A DNA stretch of 53,205 bases from positions 1 to 53,205 of the forward strand of contig DASUBV010000112.1 of NCBI GenBank assembly GCA_035763085.1, written 5' to 3'. This stretch comes from DASUBV01 sp035763085. Lineage in GTDB: Bacteria > Actinomycetota > Actinomycetes > Streptosporangiales > Streptosporangiaceae. A model generated the notes under the pieces. It was not told the DNA's origin. It searched no databases and was given only the letters and a program-made list of their open reading frames with translations. Every line of letters starts with the position of its first letter. The stretch's first letter is position 1. A program made the position numbers and the translations under genes. Positions 1-8,173 of the stretch are shown piece by piece.

Positions 1-957
1 CTGGTCAGGTTGCCTGGGGCGGAGCAGGTGCTGGTGCTCGCGGCTGACTCGCTTATCTGTGATGACTGGTCGCTGCGGGTGTGGGTGAGCGAGCTGGGGC
101 TCGCTTACCAGGAGCCGGCATCTGGCCTCACGCCAGGGCCAGTTGAAGCACGGGCGGGGTTCGGCGATTACGCTCGCTGGCAGCGCGGCGTGCTGGCGTC
201 GGGCCGGTTCAACGATCAGGCCGGTTACTGGCGGGACCGGCTCGCCGGGTGCGCGCCGCTTGACCTGATCCGGGGCGCGGCGCGGGCGACGGACCCGGGG
301 GAGGTCCGCGGAGTGCGGCCGCTGGCGGTGCCGGAACCAGTGCACGTGCGGCTGCGGGAGCTGGCCTACCGCGAGCGGGCTACCGTGTTCTCGGTGTTGC
401 TTGCGGCGTGGCAGGCGCTGCTGGCCTGGCATACCGGTCAGCCCGACGTGGCGGTGGGCACCATGGCCCCAGGGCGCGGCTGGCCCGAGCTTGAGCAGGT
501 GATCGGGGTGTTCGAGAACCCGGTCGTGCTGCGGGCCGACGTGTCGGGCGACCCCGGTTTCCTGACCCTGGTCGGCCGGGTCAGGGAGGCCGCCGCCGGG
601 GCGCTGTCGCACGCGGAACTGCCGTTCCACGTGATGTCACGGGCACTGGCCAGTTCCGGCCGCCCGTCGCCCGAGCCCTTGCTCGGAGTGATGTTCACCC
701 TGGTCGGAAGCACCACGCCGGCCGGCCTTGACCGGCTCACGGCGACGGAGATCCCGCTGGCGCCGACGACGGTAAGCGGTGACCTGCGCCTCGAACTGAA
801 GGAGAACGACGACGAGCTGCGGGGCTGGCTGCACTACCGCACCGATCTTTTCACCACACCAGAGGCCGCCCGCCTGGTCGGCCGTTACCTGGCGCTGCTC
901 GACAGCGTCGCCGCCGACCCGGACCGGCCGCTGAGCGTGCTGCTCGCGCCAGGCTGA
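1..957 (+). CDS. Condensation-type NRPS domain protein, catalytic motif lost (5' end outside window)
   Basis: The frame is open to base 1, so the start lies outside the window; the TTG at 10 is only the first start-like codon. The protein resembles the second half of an NRPS condensation domain, with the usual run from the active-site strand to the floor-loop region. At 46-66 the expected HHxxxDG reads DSLICDD followed by WS: both histidines are gone and the glycine is Asp. Catalysis of peptide-bond formation is therefore unlikely. Glycopeptide X domains, which recruit P450s, carry a related HRxxxDD change, and a P450 gene follows 12 bases downstream. A P450-recruiting or structural role is inferred. 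No A or T domain follows; the protein ends at 957. Confidence 0.8.
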   Translation: MVRLPGAEQVLVLAADSLICDDWSLRVWVSELGLAYQEPASGLTPGPVEARAGFGDYARWQRGVLASGRFNDQAGYWRDRLAGCAPLDLIRGAARATDPGEVRGVRPLAVPEPVHVRLRELAYRERATVFSVLLAAWQALLAWHTGQPDVAVGTMAPGRGWPELEQVIGVFENPVVLRADVSGDPGFLTLVGRVREAAAGALSHAELPFHVMSRALASSGRPSPEPLLGVMFTLVGSTTPAGLDRLTATEIPLAPTTVSGDLRLELKENDDELRGWLHYRTDLFTTPEAARLVGRYLALLDSVAADPDRPLSVLLAPG

Positions 958-969
958 GGGGAGAGACGC

Positions 970-2115
970 ATGTCATCAGCGCGCTGGATGCCGGAGCACG
1001 GCGGCTACTGGGCGGTCAGCAACTACCCCCAGGTCACCCGGGTCCTCGCCGACGCGGCCAGCTTCTCCGCCCAGGATGCCGAAATCCCGCGGCCAGAAGC
1101 TTTCCACGCCCGGCCGATTCCGTTTCAGCTCGAGCGCCCTCACCATCGCCCGATACGACGCATTGTCGATGCGGTCCTGGCTGAAACGGTCACCAGCCAG
1201 CTTGAGGCCCCGCTCCGGGCCGCCGCCCGCCGGCAGCTCGTCGGCTTTCGCGCCGGGGACGAGTTCGAGCTGGCGGACGACTTCGCCGTCCCGGTGGTCG
1301 CCGCCGGGCTGTGGCGCCTGCTTGGCATGCGCTGGCCCGATGAGGCGCGTTTCACCGACCGGTCGAGGGCGATGACGCGGGCGCTATGGGCCGAGGACGG
1401 CAACGCCCCGGTCACGGCCGGCGAGGCCTTCGGCTCAGCCGACACACTCGAGGAACTGGTGCTGGCGGTCATCGATCGCGGCCTGGAGGACGCCCACGGC
1501 CTACTGGCGGCACTGCGGCGGATGACCTGGCAGAGCTACTATGCCGATCAGACTATGGAGATGCACATCCTGGCCGTCGGGCTGGTCGCCACGGCGCTGG
1601 CCAACACGGTGACCACGGCGGTCGTGGCCGTCGAGCACCTGGGCGAGCACCCGGCCGACCGCCAGGCCGTGCTTGACCGGCCCGACGGCGCCGCGGCCGC
1701 GGTCGAGGAGCTGTTGCGCCTGTACCCGCCGCAGTCCCCGGCGAGGATCGTGATGCGGGACACCCACCTCGGCGGTGCGCGGCTGCGGGTCGGCGATGCC
1801 GTGCTGGGGTCGGTTCCCGCGGCGAACCGTGACCCTGAGGTCTTCCGCGACCCCGGCCGGCTCGTGCTCTACCGCGCCTCCCGGCGGCATCTCAGTTTCG
1901 GAGCGGGTCGGCACTACTGCCCGGGCGCCTCCCTAGCCCGCATGCTGCTCAGGGTTATGCTCGAAGAGCTGCACGCCGCGGTGCCGCATTACCGGGTCAG
2001 GGCGGCGCCCGCGGCGGTTGACCCGTCTCCGATGCGCGCGCCAGCGCGCCGCCTGTGGATCGAGCCGATGCTAGACGGGGCCGGAACCGCCATCGGTGGA
2101 AGCAGGCCCGCATGA
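970..2115 (+). CDS. Cytochrome P450
   Basis: 381 residues, near the usual size for bacterial P450s. The K-helix ExxR is visible (EELLR, about residue 247), and the heme-binding loop FGAGRHYCPG lies near residues 310-319 with the cysteine ligand intact. The I-helix is unusual: the region GLVATALANTVTT lacks the common AGxxT pattern, as in some P450s that act on carrier-bound or large substrates. The ATG at 970 has a purine-rich site (GGGGAGAG) about 6 bases upstream. It lies between the condensation-like gene and an ABC exporter, whose ATG overlaps its stop by four bases, so the three form one operon. Substrate unknown; oxidation of a peptide-like product is inferred from context. Confidence 0.88.
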   Translation: MSSARWMPEHGGYWAVSNYPQVTRVLADAASFSAQDAEIPRPEAFHARPIPFQLERPHHRPIRRIVDAVLAETVTSQLEAPLRAAARRQLVGFRAGDEFELADDFAVPVVAAGLWRLLGMRWPDEARFTDRSRAMTRALWAEDGNAPVTAGEAFGSADTLEELVLAVIDRGLEDAHGLLAALRRMTWQSYYADQTMEMHILAVGLVATALANTVTTAVVAVEHLGEHPADRQAVLDRPDGAAAAVEELLRLYPPQSPARIVMRDTHLGGARLRVGDAVLGSVPAANRDPEVFRDPGRLVLYRASRRHLSFGAGRHYCPGASLARMLLRVMLEELHAAVPHYRVRAAPAAVDPSPMRAPARRLWIEPMLDGAGTAIGGSRPA

Positions 2116-4010
2116 GCCCGCACGACTCGAGTGAGGAACAGCGCGCGGGCGAGCCCGGGGACCGCTCCCGCAAGAGCCTCCGGCTGCTCTTGCGGATCAT
2201 GCTGGCCACCTTGCGGCTCGTCTGGTCCGCGACGCCGGGCGGGCTGATCGCATCGGTCCTGCTGGCGCTGCCCCAGGCGCTGGCCGTGCCGGTCCTGCTG
2301 ATAATCACCAGGGAGTTCGTGAACGCGGTGGCGGCGCACGGCAGCCGTGGAGCGGGCATCGGCACGTACCTCCCCACGGCGGTGCTGCTCGGGCTGGTTA
2401 CGGTCGCCCGGATGGCTTTCGGCGACGTCAGCCAGCGGCAGGACCAGGCGTTCGCGGAACGGGTCACCGCGGTCGCGGAACAGCGCTTCCTGCACACGGT
2501 CGCCTACGCCGACTGGGGCCATTTCGACGACCCCGGGTGGCACGACCGCATGCAGCGCGCCTCCGAGGAAGTGAGCTTCCGGCTGCACCAGCTGACCGGC
2601 AACCTGATGAACATCGTCTCCCAGACGGTCAGCCTGGTCGGCGTCACCGCCGTACTATGGTCGATCGATCCGATTTTGGTCGCGATAGCCGCAGTAGCCG
2701 CCTTCGCCGCGGCGCCGATGCACCGCACGATCACCCGGCGCTGGTACCGCTTCAATCAGAGCTGCGCCGAGTACGAGCGGCAGTCGTGGTACCTGCGCTG
2801 GCTGGTGTCCGACCGCTTCCCCGGCAAAGAGGTCCGGGCGTTCGGTCTGGAAGAGGAACTGCTGCGGCGCCGTCGGGAGATGGTGGACGAGCACCTCGCC
2901 GCGAAGATGCGGATGTATCGCACCGACATGACCGTGAACGGCCTGGCCGGCGTGCTCGGCGGCCTCATCCTCGGCGGTGCCTACATCCTCCTGGCCGTGC
3001 TGGCCGGCCGCGGCACCCTGTCACCAGGCGACCTGACCGCCGCCCTCGGCGCGCTTACCAGCGTGTCGGTCGGCTTGGCGGCGTTGTCCCAGTTCATGCT
3101 GCGAATCGAGCAGCATTCCACGTTTCTCGACGACTATTTCTCGTTCCTGCGTACCCAGCCTTTGCTGCCGGTCACGGAACGGCCGTCGCCCCTCCCGGCC
3201 GGCCCGGTCGGCATCGAACTGGACCGGGTGAGCTTCGCTTACCGGGGCGCGGAGCAGCCCGCCCTGCGGGACCTGTCGCTCCACATCCGGCAGGGGGAGC
3301 TGATCGCCCTGGTGGGTGACAACGGTGCGGGCAAGACCACGCTCGTGAAGCTGCTGCTGCGTTTGTACGACCCGGATTCTGGAAGTGTGCGCATCGGCGG
3401 CGTGGACCTGCGCGACGCCGACCTGAACGCCGTCCGCGCCCGTATCGGGGTGCTGTTCCAGGACTTCAACGTCTACATGCTGAGCGCGCGGGACAACATC
3501 CAATTCGGGCGGGTGGACCGGGAGGCGACCGACGCCGAGATCTGGGAGACCCTCACGCGCGCCCGGGCGGACGGGGTCGTCCGCCAGCGCCCGGACGGGC
3601 TCGACGCGCAGCTCGGGATGATGTTCAGCGGCGGCACCGAGCTGTCCGGCGGCGAGTCCCAGCGGCTCGCGCTGGCCCGGCTAATGTTCCGCGACGCCGA
3701 CATCTGGATCCTCGATGAGCCCACCTCCGCGCTGGACGCGGACTCCGAGGCGCACATCTTCACCCAGTTGCGCGAAGATCTCGACGGCCGGACCGGCATC
3801 ATCATCTCGCACCGCATGTCGACGGTTAAGATCGCGGACCGCATCGCGGTCATGCAGGAAGGCCGGATCACCGAGCTTGGCACGCACGGAGAGCTGATGA
3901 GCGCGGGCGGCCGCTACGCCGAGCTCTATGAGCTGCAGGCGAAGGGCTTCATGGGCAACGATGACGCCCCCGATATCAAGTTTTCCGGTATTCAATACCG
4001 GAGACTGTGA
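2112..4010 (+). CDS. ABC transporter, fused permease and ATPase (exporter type)
   Basis: 632 residues from the ATG at 2112, whose ATGA overlaps the P450 stop. Residues 1-370 form a six-helix exporter membrane domain. The ATPase domain has Walker A GDNGAGKTT (about 403), signature LSGGESQ (about 510), Walker B ending ILDEPTSALD (about 533-542) and the switch histidine in SHRMS (about 566). This is the half-transporter layout of peptide and natural-product exporters, so it probably works as a homodimer in the membrane. Being translationally coupled to the P450, it likely exports the product of this locus or provides self-protection. Substrate unknown. Confidence 0.9.
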   Translation: MSPHDSSEEQRAGEPGDRSRKSLRLLLRIMLATLRLVWSATPGGLIASVLLALPQALAVPVLLIITREFVNAVAAHGSRGAGIGTYLPTAVLLGLVTVARMAFGDVSQRQDQAFAERVTAVAEQRFLHTVAYADWGHFDDPGWHDRMQRASEEVSFRLHQLTGNLMNIVSQTVSLVGVTAVLWSIDPILVAIAAVAAFAAAPMHRTITRRWYRFNQSCAEYERQSWYLRWLVSDRFPGKEVRAFGLEEELLRRRREMVDEHLAAKMRMYRTDMTVNGLAGVLGGLILGGAYILLAVLAGRGTLSPGDLTAALGALTSVSVGLAALSQFMLRIEQHSTFLDDYFSFLRTQPLLPVTERPSPLPAGPVGIELDRVSFAYRGAEQPALRDLSLHIRQGELIALVGDNGAGKTTLVKLLLRLYDPDSGSVRIGGVDLRDADLNAVRARIGVLFQDFNVYMLSARDNIQFGRVDREATDAEIWETLTRARADGVVRQRPDGLDAQLGMMFSGGTELSGGESQRLALARLMFRDADIWILDEPTSALDADSEAHIFTQLREDLDGRTGIIISHRMSTVKIADRIAVMQEGRITELGTHGELMSAGGRYAELYELQAKGFMGNDDAPDIKFSGIQYRRL

Positions 4011-4011
4011 C

Positions 4012-4039
4012 GGCCCGCCGCGCCGGAGCGGCGGCCTTT
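4012..4039 (+). terminator. Probable terminator after the ABC transporter gene
   Basis: Just after the stop at 4008-4010, CGCCGC (4016-4021) pairs with GCGGCG (4028-4033) around a six-base loop, extended by GG/CC with one bulge, and is followed by TTTC. A second perfect hairpin, CCGGTAT (3985-3991) with ATACCGG (3995-4001), lies in the last codons of the gene. Together they could end the operon before the separately promoted gene at 4072. Confidence 0.5.
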
Positions 4040-4057
4040 CGCCCGCTGGAGCGAAGA

Positions 4058-4074
4058 TAGATAATAGGGGCATG
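4058..4074 (+). promoter_or_regulatory. Leaderless-type -10 box before the gene at 4072
   Basis: GATAAT (4060-4065) is followed by six bases and then the ATG at 4072. There is no Shine-Dalgarno sequence. A -10 box ending 6-7 bases before the start codon is the known signature of leaderless transcripts in actinobacteria, so transcription probably begins at the A of the ATG. Confidence 0.5.
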
Positions 4075-5373
4075 GATACCGAAGGCGCGGAAATCCATTT
4101 TCGGCGGCTCGCTGAAAGGGCCCTTCGCGAGGTCGCGGCCGAGCCGGACGTGCTGGCCCGCGTCGCGTCGGTCGAGCGTGCGCTCACCGTCACCGGGGCG
4201 ATCGACGCGCACCGGGCCGAGGCGATCAAGGCAGACCTGCGGATCGCGGTCAAGGCGAGGGAGCCGCGTCGCCCCAGCGCCCCGCCCGGGCTCGGCGCGG
4301 TCCTGCGGTTCCCCTCGCGCCGGCAGCAGTTCACGGCCACCTCGTCCGGCGTCGCCCTCCCGGGCTCCGCGGAGCTCCGCCGGGCATCGCCCGCGGCCAG
4401 CTCGCCGCGGGCGGCGGATCGCGTGTTTCCGGTCGCGGCCGCGCTGCCGCTCGGTTCCGGCAACCTGCGCGGCACCTTGCATCTGCTCGCGTACCTCCAG
4501 GACGGCGCCGGCGCCCGCATCTGGTCCGCGGGTCGCGTTGCCGTGCGGGACCAGATCGGGCGCGCGGGACGGCGCGGTCACGCCATCGCGCGGCTGGACA
4601 CGCTGCGCGCCACCGATGACGAGGGCGGCGCGTACCTCCTGCACGTGGGCCGGATGGGCAGCAGCAACGACGTATGGCTAGGCGAGTTCTACCTCGACCC
4701 TGACCCGCCGGCCGGGATCCGGTGGCTTGAGATCGGCGACCCCGCCGTCCGCGTCGACCTCACTCCGCCCGACCCCGCACCGCGGGTCACGGTGGGCCCA
4801 AGCTCGCTTGCCCCCGGCGAGCACTACCTGCACCGGCTCGCCTCGGGCTGGCTTGTCAACGGCTTCGCTGAGGACGTCGGCGAGGTCCTCGACGCGCTGC
4901 GAACCGCGGGCGCGCTTCCCGGCGACAGCCCCGTCCCCGGACAGCTCGCCGCGCTCGCGCGCGCGCTCGACGGCGGGCCGGCTGAGCCTGGTCTCCCCGA
5001 GCAGTGGCGGATCGCGACGGCGGCAACCGCACCGCACGACGGATACGCCGGGCTGGGCACCCGGTTGCCCGACTTGGACGGTGCCACGATCACGCTGCTT
5101 GGGATACGCGCGAGCGAAGACGGCGACAGCGCCCTTAACCTCTACGCCACTGGTGTCTCGGCGGACGAGCCCCTGCCCTGGCTGCTCTGGGTGCGCGACG
5201 CTTGCGGCTGGCACGCGGTGAGCCAGTGGCCCCGCGGCGGCGGGGCGGACGAGGCCTGGGTGGAATGCCAGGTCGTGCCGCCGCCGACCCCGGGCGACTG
5301 GCTTGAGGTTCTCGCCTGCGGCCGGTCGGCCGACGTGCGCGTCACCGTCCCGGTCCGGTGGTCCGGCGAATGA
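4072..5373 (+). CDS. Hypothetical protein with N-terminal helical and beta-rich modules
   Basis: 434 residues from the ATG at 4072. I do not recognise a named family. Residues 1-60 look helical and charged; a Pro/Arg/Ser-rich linker follows; about 120-230 is a beta-rich module with a pattern resembling Ig-like sandwiches of actinobacterial hypothetical proteins (DDEGGAYLL, then PPAGIRWLEI). The last third ends in a W-L-E-V-x-A-C-G pattern followed by a VTVPVRW strand, repeated in the next gene. No signal peptide or membrane segment is evident. The next gene starts in its stop codon (ATGA), so the two are coupled and probably act together. Its own promoter separates it from the ABC gene, so membership of that locus is uncertain. 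Confidence 0.72.
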   Translation: MDTEGAEIHFRRLAERALREVAAEPDVLARVASVERALTVTGAIDAHRAEAIKADLRIAVKAREPRRPSAPPGLGAVLRFPSRRQQFTATSSGVALPGSAELRRASPAASSPRAADRVFPVAAALPLGSGNLRGTLHLLAYLQDGAGARIWSAGRVAVRDQIGRAGRRGHAIARLDTLRATDDEGGAYLLHVGRMGSSNDVWLGEFYLDPDPPAGIRWLEIGDPAVRVDLTPPDPAPRVTVGPSSLAPGEHYLHRLASGWLVNGFAEDVGEVLDALRTAGALPGDSPVPGQLAALARALDGGPAEPGLPEQWRIATAATAPHDGYAGLGTRLPDLDGATITLLGIRASEDGDSALNLYATGVSADEPLPWLLWVRDACGWHAVSQWPRGGGADEAWVECQVVPPPTPGDWLEVLACGRSADVRVTVPVRWSGE

Positions 5374-6173
5374 GCGGCCGGGACGAGCCGTGGTTCGCCT
5401 CGGCGCCGCCGTGCTCGGCCCCGGTACCGTGTGAGGGCCAGGCGCACACGCTGAGGTGGCAGGCCGGCTCGATCACCCTGCCGTCACATCAGGACAGCGA
5501 GGCGGAACTGGTGCTGTCCGCGCTCGGCGGGCAGAAGGTCGGCTGCGTCGAGCTCGCCCGGGCGTGGCAGCGGCACGCCGCCGACCTGTCGATGCTGGTG
5601 ATCGGGGCCAGGGGCCCGGACGACCAGATCACGGCCACCCTGGACGGCGGGGGCGAGGCCCTCGCCCCCGGGCTGGGTCCCCGCCTGGCCTCGTCCCGGC
5701 AGACGCCAGACCGCGAAACCGAGATCATGTCCCTGCTTGCGCTCGGACCGCAGTTCGGAGCCAGGCTGACCGGGCACGTGGCCGCGGCTCACGGGTGCCG
5801 GGTCACCGCCGAGAGCCGTCCCCTGCTGACCGTGGCCGTCGAGGCACGGCTCGCGGCGGTAGCGGTGAAGTGGGTCGGCGCGGATCCGGACCGGGTACGC
5901 GCCAGCCTGCACGACGGTGCCGGCTGGGGGAGCGTCGAGCTGGCCGGCGCGGGGCAGCCCGGCGACTTGCGGGCCCGCCTGCCGGTCACGTGGCTCGCCG
6001 AGGTCTGGGCCTGCGGCCTCGCGCTGGTCGGTCAGAGTCTGGTGGTCGCGGTCACCGTGCCGGGCTGGCCGCGAGCCCGGGTACTGGCGCTGCGGGCACC
6101 CGGCGCGGAACCGGTTGAGCTCGCCGTGCAGGGCTCGGCGAGCGCCGACGGCACTCCGCGCTGGGAGACATGA
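5370..6173 (+). CDS. Hypothetical protein, partner of the preceding gene
   Basis: 267 residues from the ATG at 5370, which overlaps the previous stop as ATGA; an upstream ATG at 5358 is less likely because coupling favours 5370. No known domain is recognised. It is beta-rich, without membrane segments or signal peptide. Near residues 203-228 it has W-L-A-E-V-W-A-C-G followed by VVAVTVPGW, resembling the C-terminal W-L-E-V-x-A-C-G / VTVPVRW module of the upstream protein, so the two appear to share a fold. Function unknown. Confidence 0.68.
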   Translation: MSGRDEPWFASAPPCSAPVPCEGQAHTLRWQAGSITLPSHQDSEAELVLSALGGQKVGCVELARAWQRHAADLSMLVIGARGPDDQITATLDGGGEALAPGLGPRLASSRQTPDRETEIMSLLALGPQFGARLTGHVAAAHGCRVTAESRPLLTVAVEARLAAVAVKWVGADPDRVRASLHDGAGWGSVELAGAGQPGDLRARLPVTWLAEVWACGLALVGQSLVVAVTVPGWPRARVLALRAPGAEPVELAVQGSASADGTPRWET

Positions 6174-6371
6174 AGCGCACGCTGTGCCGGGGCTCGCCCG
6201 GATCGTGATCGTCAATGACCATAACCTCTTTCAGCCTCTGCCGCCCGGCCAGGCCGGCGGAGCGGGCGACCCGGCCTGGATACCACGGCATCACGGCCTA
6301 GCCACGGGCGCGCTATCCGGCGCGGCGGCCTGCGCGCCCGTCGACTTAGTTAACGAGCGTGTCCCAGGCCT

Positions 6372-6882
6372 TTGCCCGCGGTTACCTGGACGGGCTGCGC
6401 GTCATCGGGGACCGACGACAGCGTGAGCGCTGTTTCGCTCTTACCACACCGACCGGGCGATCGGCGGCTGCGGTCCATGCTGGAGCTGGTCCGGCGGGAG
6501 CGGCTCGGCCGGGACGCGCCGGCTATGGTGCGGATGCTCGGGGACAACGCCCCGGTTCCGGTCAACGGGCAGCTCTGCGCCAATCCGTTTTCCCTGCTCC
6601 ATGCGCTCGCGGAGCGGCCGCCGGACGCTTTCCTGCCCCGGACCGAAGGGCCGTGCGCGCACGGCGACATGACGATTCTGAACATGCTGTGGACCGGGGA
6701 GGGACGACTTTTGCTCATCGACCCGCGTGGTGTGCTCGGAGCCTGGGATCCGATCTGACCTGGGCGAGCCTGCCTTCTCGCTGAGCGGTTTCGCGCATTG
6801 CTTCAAGGGGCGGCTGACCTGGAACCGGGAAGACCCGGACCATTTCCGTGTCGTTGATTCCAGCGACACCGTGCCATCGTGA
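6372..6882 (+). pseudogene. Frameshifted phosphotransferase (APH-like kinase) remnant
   Basis: The frame ending at 6758 encodes a kinase C-lobe: CAHGDMTILNMLW carries the HGDxxxxN catalytic loop, and LLIDPRG replaces the metal-binding DFG-like segment, as in the kinase family whose next element is GDxxYDLAKL. Here GAWDPI runs into a stop, and the continuation is one frame over: DLGEPAFSLSGFAHCFKG, open to the stop at 6880-6882. One small indel at about 6755 restores the match. The N-terminal lobe is missing or scrambled. Other members sit in surface-sugar or metabolite gene clusters; the role here is lost. Confidence 0.6.
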
Positions 6883-6943
6883 CCCTGCTGCTCGGCGTCG
6901 AGTGCCTGCACCGGACGTGCTCGGAAGAGGCGGACCGGCGCGG

Positions 6944-8173
6944 CTAGTCCGGTTCCACCCGCACGGCGCGAGCCCAGGCCGGCGCGTCCCGGACGCGCGG
7001 CCCGAGCAGCCCGACGACGATCCGCATCCCTTTCGGCGGCCCGGCTGGCCACGGCGTATAGCCGTCGGTGAGCACGACCGTGACGGTGGGCCTGGGCCGC
7101 AGCGCGGCCGCGGCGGCGATGCCCGCGCCCATGTCGGTCCCGCCGCCGCCGATCAGCTGCACCTGGCGGGCCGAGTTGACCCGCTGGGCCGGGCCGGCCG
7201 CGGCGGCGCAGGCCAGCACCCGGATCTGGCGGGCCAGCCCGAGCGCGCGCAGCAGGCCGTCCACTTCGCTCAGCGCCAGGGCGAGCAGGTCCGCGGTCAT
7301 GCTGTCGGAGGTATCGCACACCACGGCCACTTCGGGCATCGGCCGCCGCAGGGCCGGCAGCACGACCTGGCCGACCACGGCCGACCGGCGCGACGGCCGC
7401 CGGTAGGAGTAGTCGACCGCCCCGGTGACCTGGGCCACCGCCCGGCGCAACTCGGCCGCGAGCAGGACGCGCCAGCTGACCTTCGGGGACAGGGCCTCGT
7501 GGGCCCAGCGCAGCAGCCCGGCCGGCACGGTCCCGGCCAGCTTGCCTTGCGCCACGACCTCGAGCGCGACCTGCCGGCGGAGCAGGTCGGCCTGCCAGCC
7601 GGGCAGACCGCCCGGCTGCTCCCCGGGCCGGGGCATCCCGTCCGCGCCGCTTCCGCAGTCCGCCGTGTAGCCCGCCGTGTCCCCGTCCGATTGCCCCGCC
7701 CGTCCCCCGGGCCCCGCCTGCCGGCCGCCCTTCCCCTCGTGGGCCAGGGCGCGGATCCCCTCGAAGTACTGTTCCGCCAGCATGCCGTCCGCGGCGCGCA
7801 GGTCGTAGGGGAGCACCGGCCGGCCGGGCAACTCGAGCCCGGCCGGCACCAGGTCGTCGTTGATCTCGGCGTCGGCCGCGCGCAACCAGGTGCTGGCCTC
7901 ATCCGGCCGGACGCCCGCTGCCTGCGCCCGCTCGCCGTGGGCCTGAAGCAGATGACAGACGTGATGCACCAGGACGCTACCCAGCTGCGCCGGGGTCCAG
8001 GCCGCGGTCACCTCCGGGTCCGCGTGCATCCGCCAGTTCTGGTCGACGGACACGGCGCCGCCGCCGTGCTCCGCGATCACCTGAACGCCGAACACCCCGG
8101 TGGCCAGGTACGGGAACTTGACGGCGGCCCACAACCGGGCCGCCGTCAGGCCGTCCAGGCCCGAGTCGCTCAC
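6944..8173 (-). CDS. VWA-like protein with DUF2201-type N-terminal domain
   Basis: 409 residues from the GTG at 8173, whose GTGA overlaps the stop of the ATPase gene upstream on this strand. The N-terminal part looks like the zincin-like DUF2201 domain, but the metal/catalytic motif reads HHVCH (residues 70-74) instead of HExxH, so peptidase activity is doubtful. The C-terminal part is a von Willebrand A-like domain with the MIDAS motif DTSDS and a later TDGYTPWP. Such proteins work with MoxR-type ATPases in protein or cofactor remodelling; the pair here fits that arrangement. The actual client is unknown. Confidence 0.85.
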   Translation of the reverse strand: MSDSGLDGLTAARLWAAVKFPYLATGVFGVQVIAEHGGGAVSVDQNWRMHADPEVTAAWTPAQLGSVLVHHVCHLLQAHGERAQAAGVRPDEASTWLRAADAEINDDLVPAGLELPGRPVLPYDLRAADGMLAEQYFEGIRALAHEGKGGRQAGPGGRAGQSDGDTAGYTADCGSGADGMPRPGEQPGGLPGWQADLLRRQVALEVVAQGKLAGTVPAGLLRWAHEALSPKVSWRVLLAAELRRAVAQVTGAVDYSYRRPSRRSAVVGQVVLPALRRPMPEVAVVCDTSDSMTADLLALALSEVDGLLRALGLARQIRVLACAAAAGPAQRVNSARQVQLIGGGGTDMGAGIAAAAALRPRPTVTVVLTDGYTPWPAGPPKGMRIVVGLLGPRVRDAPAWARAVRVEPD

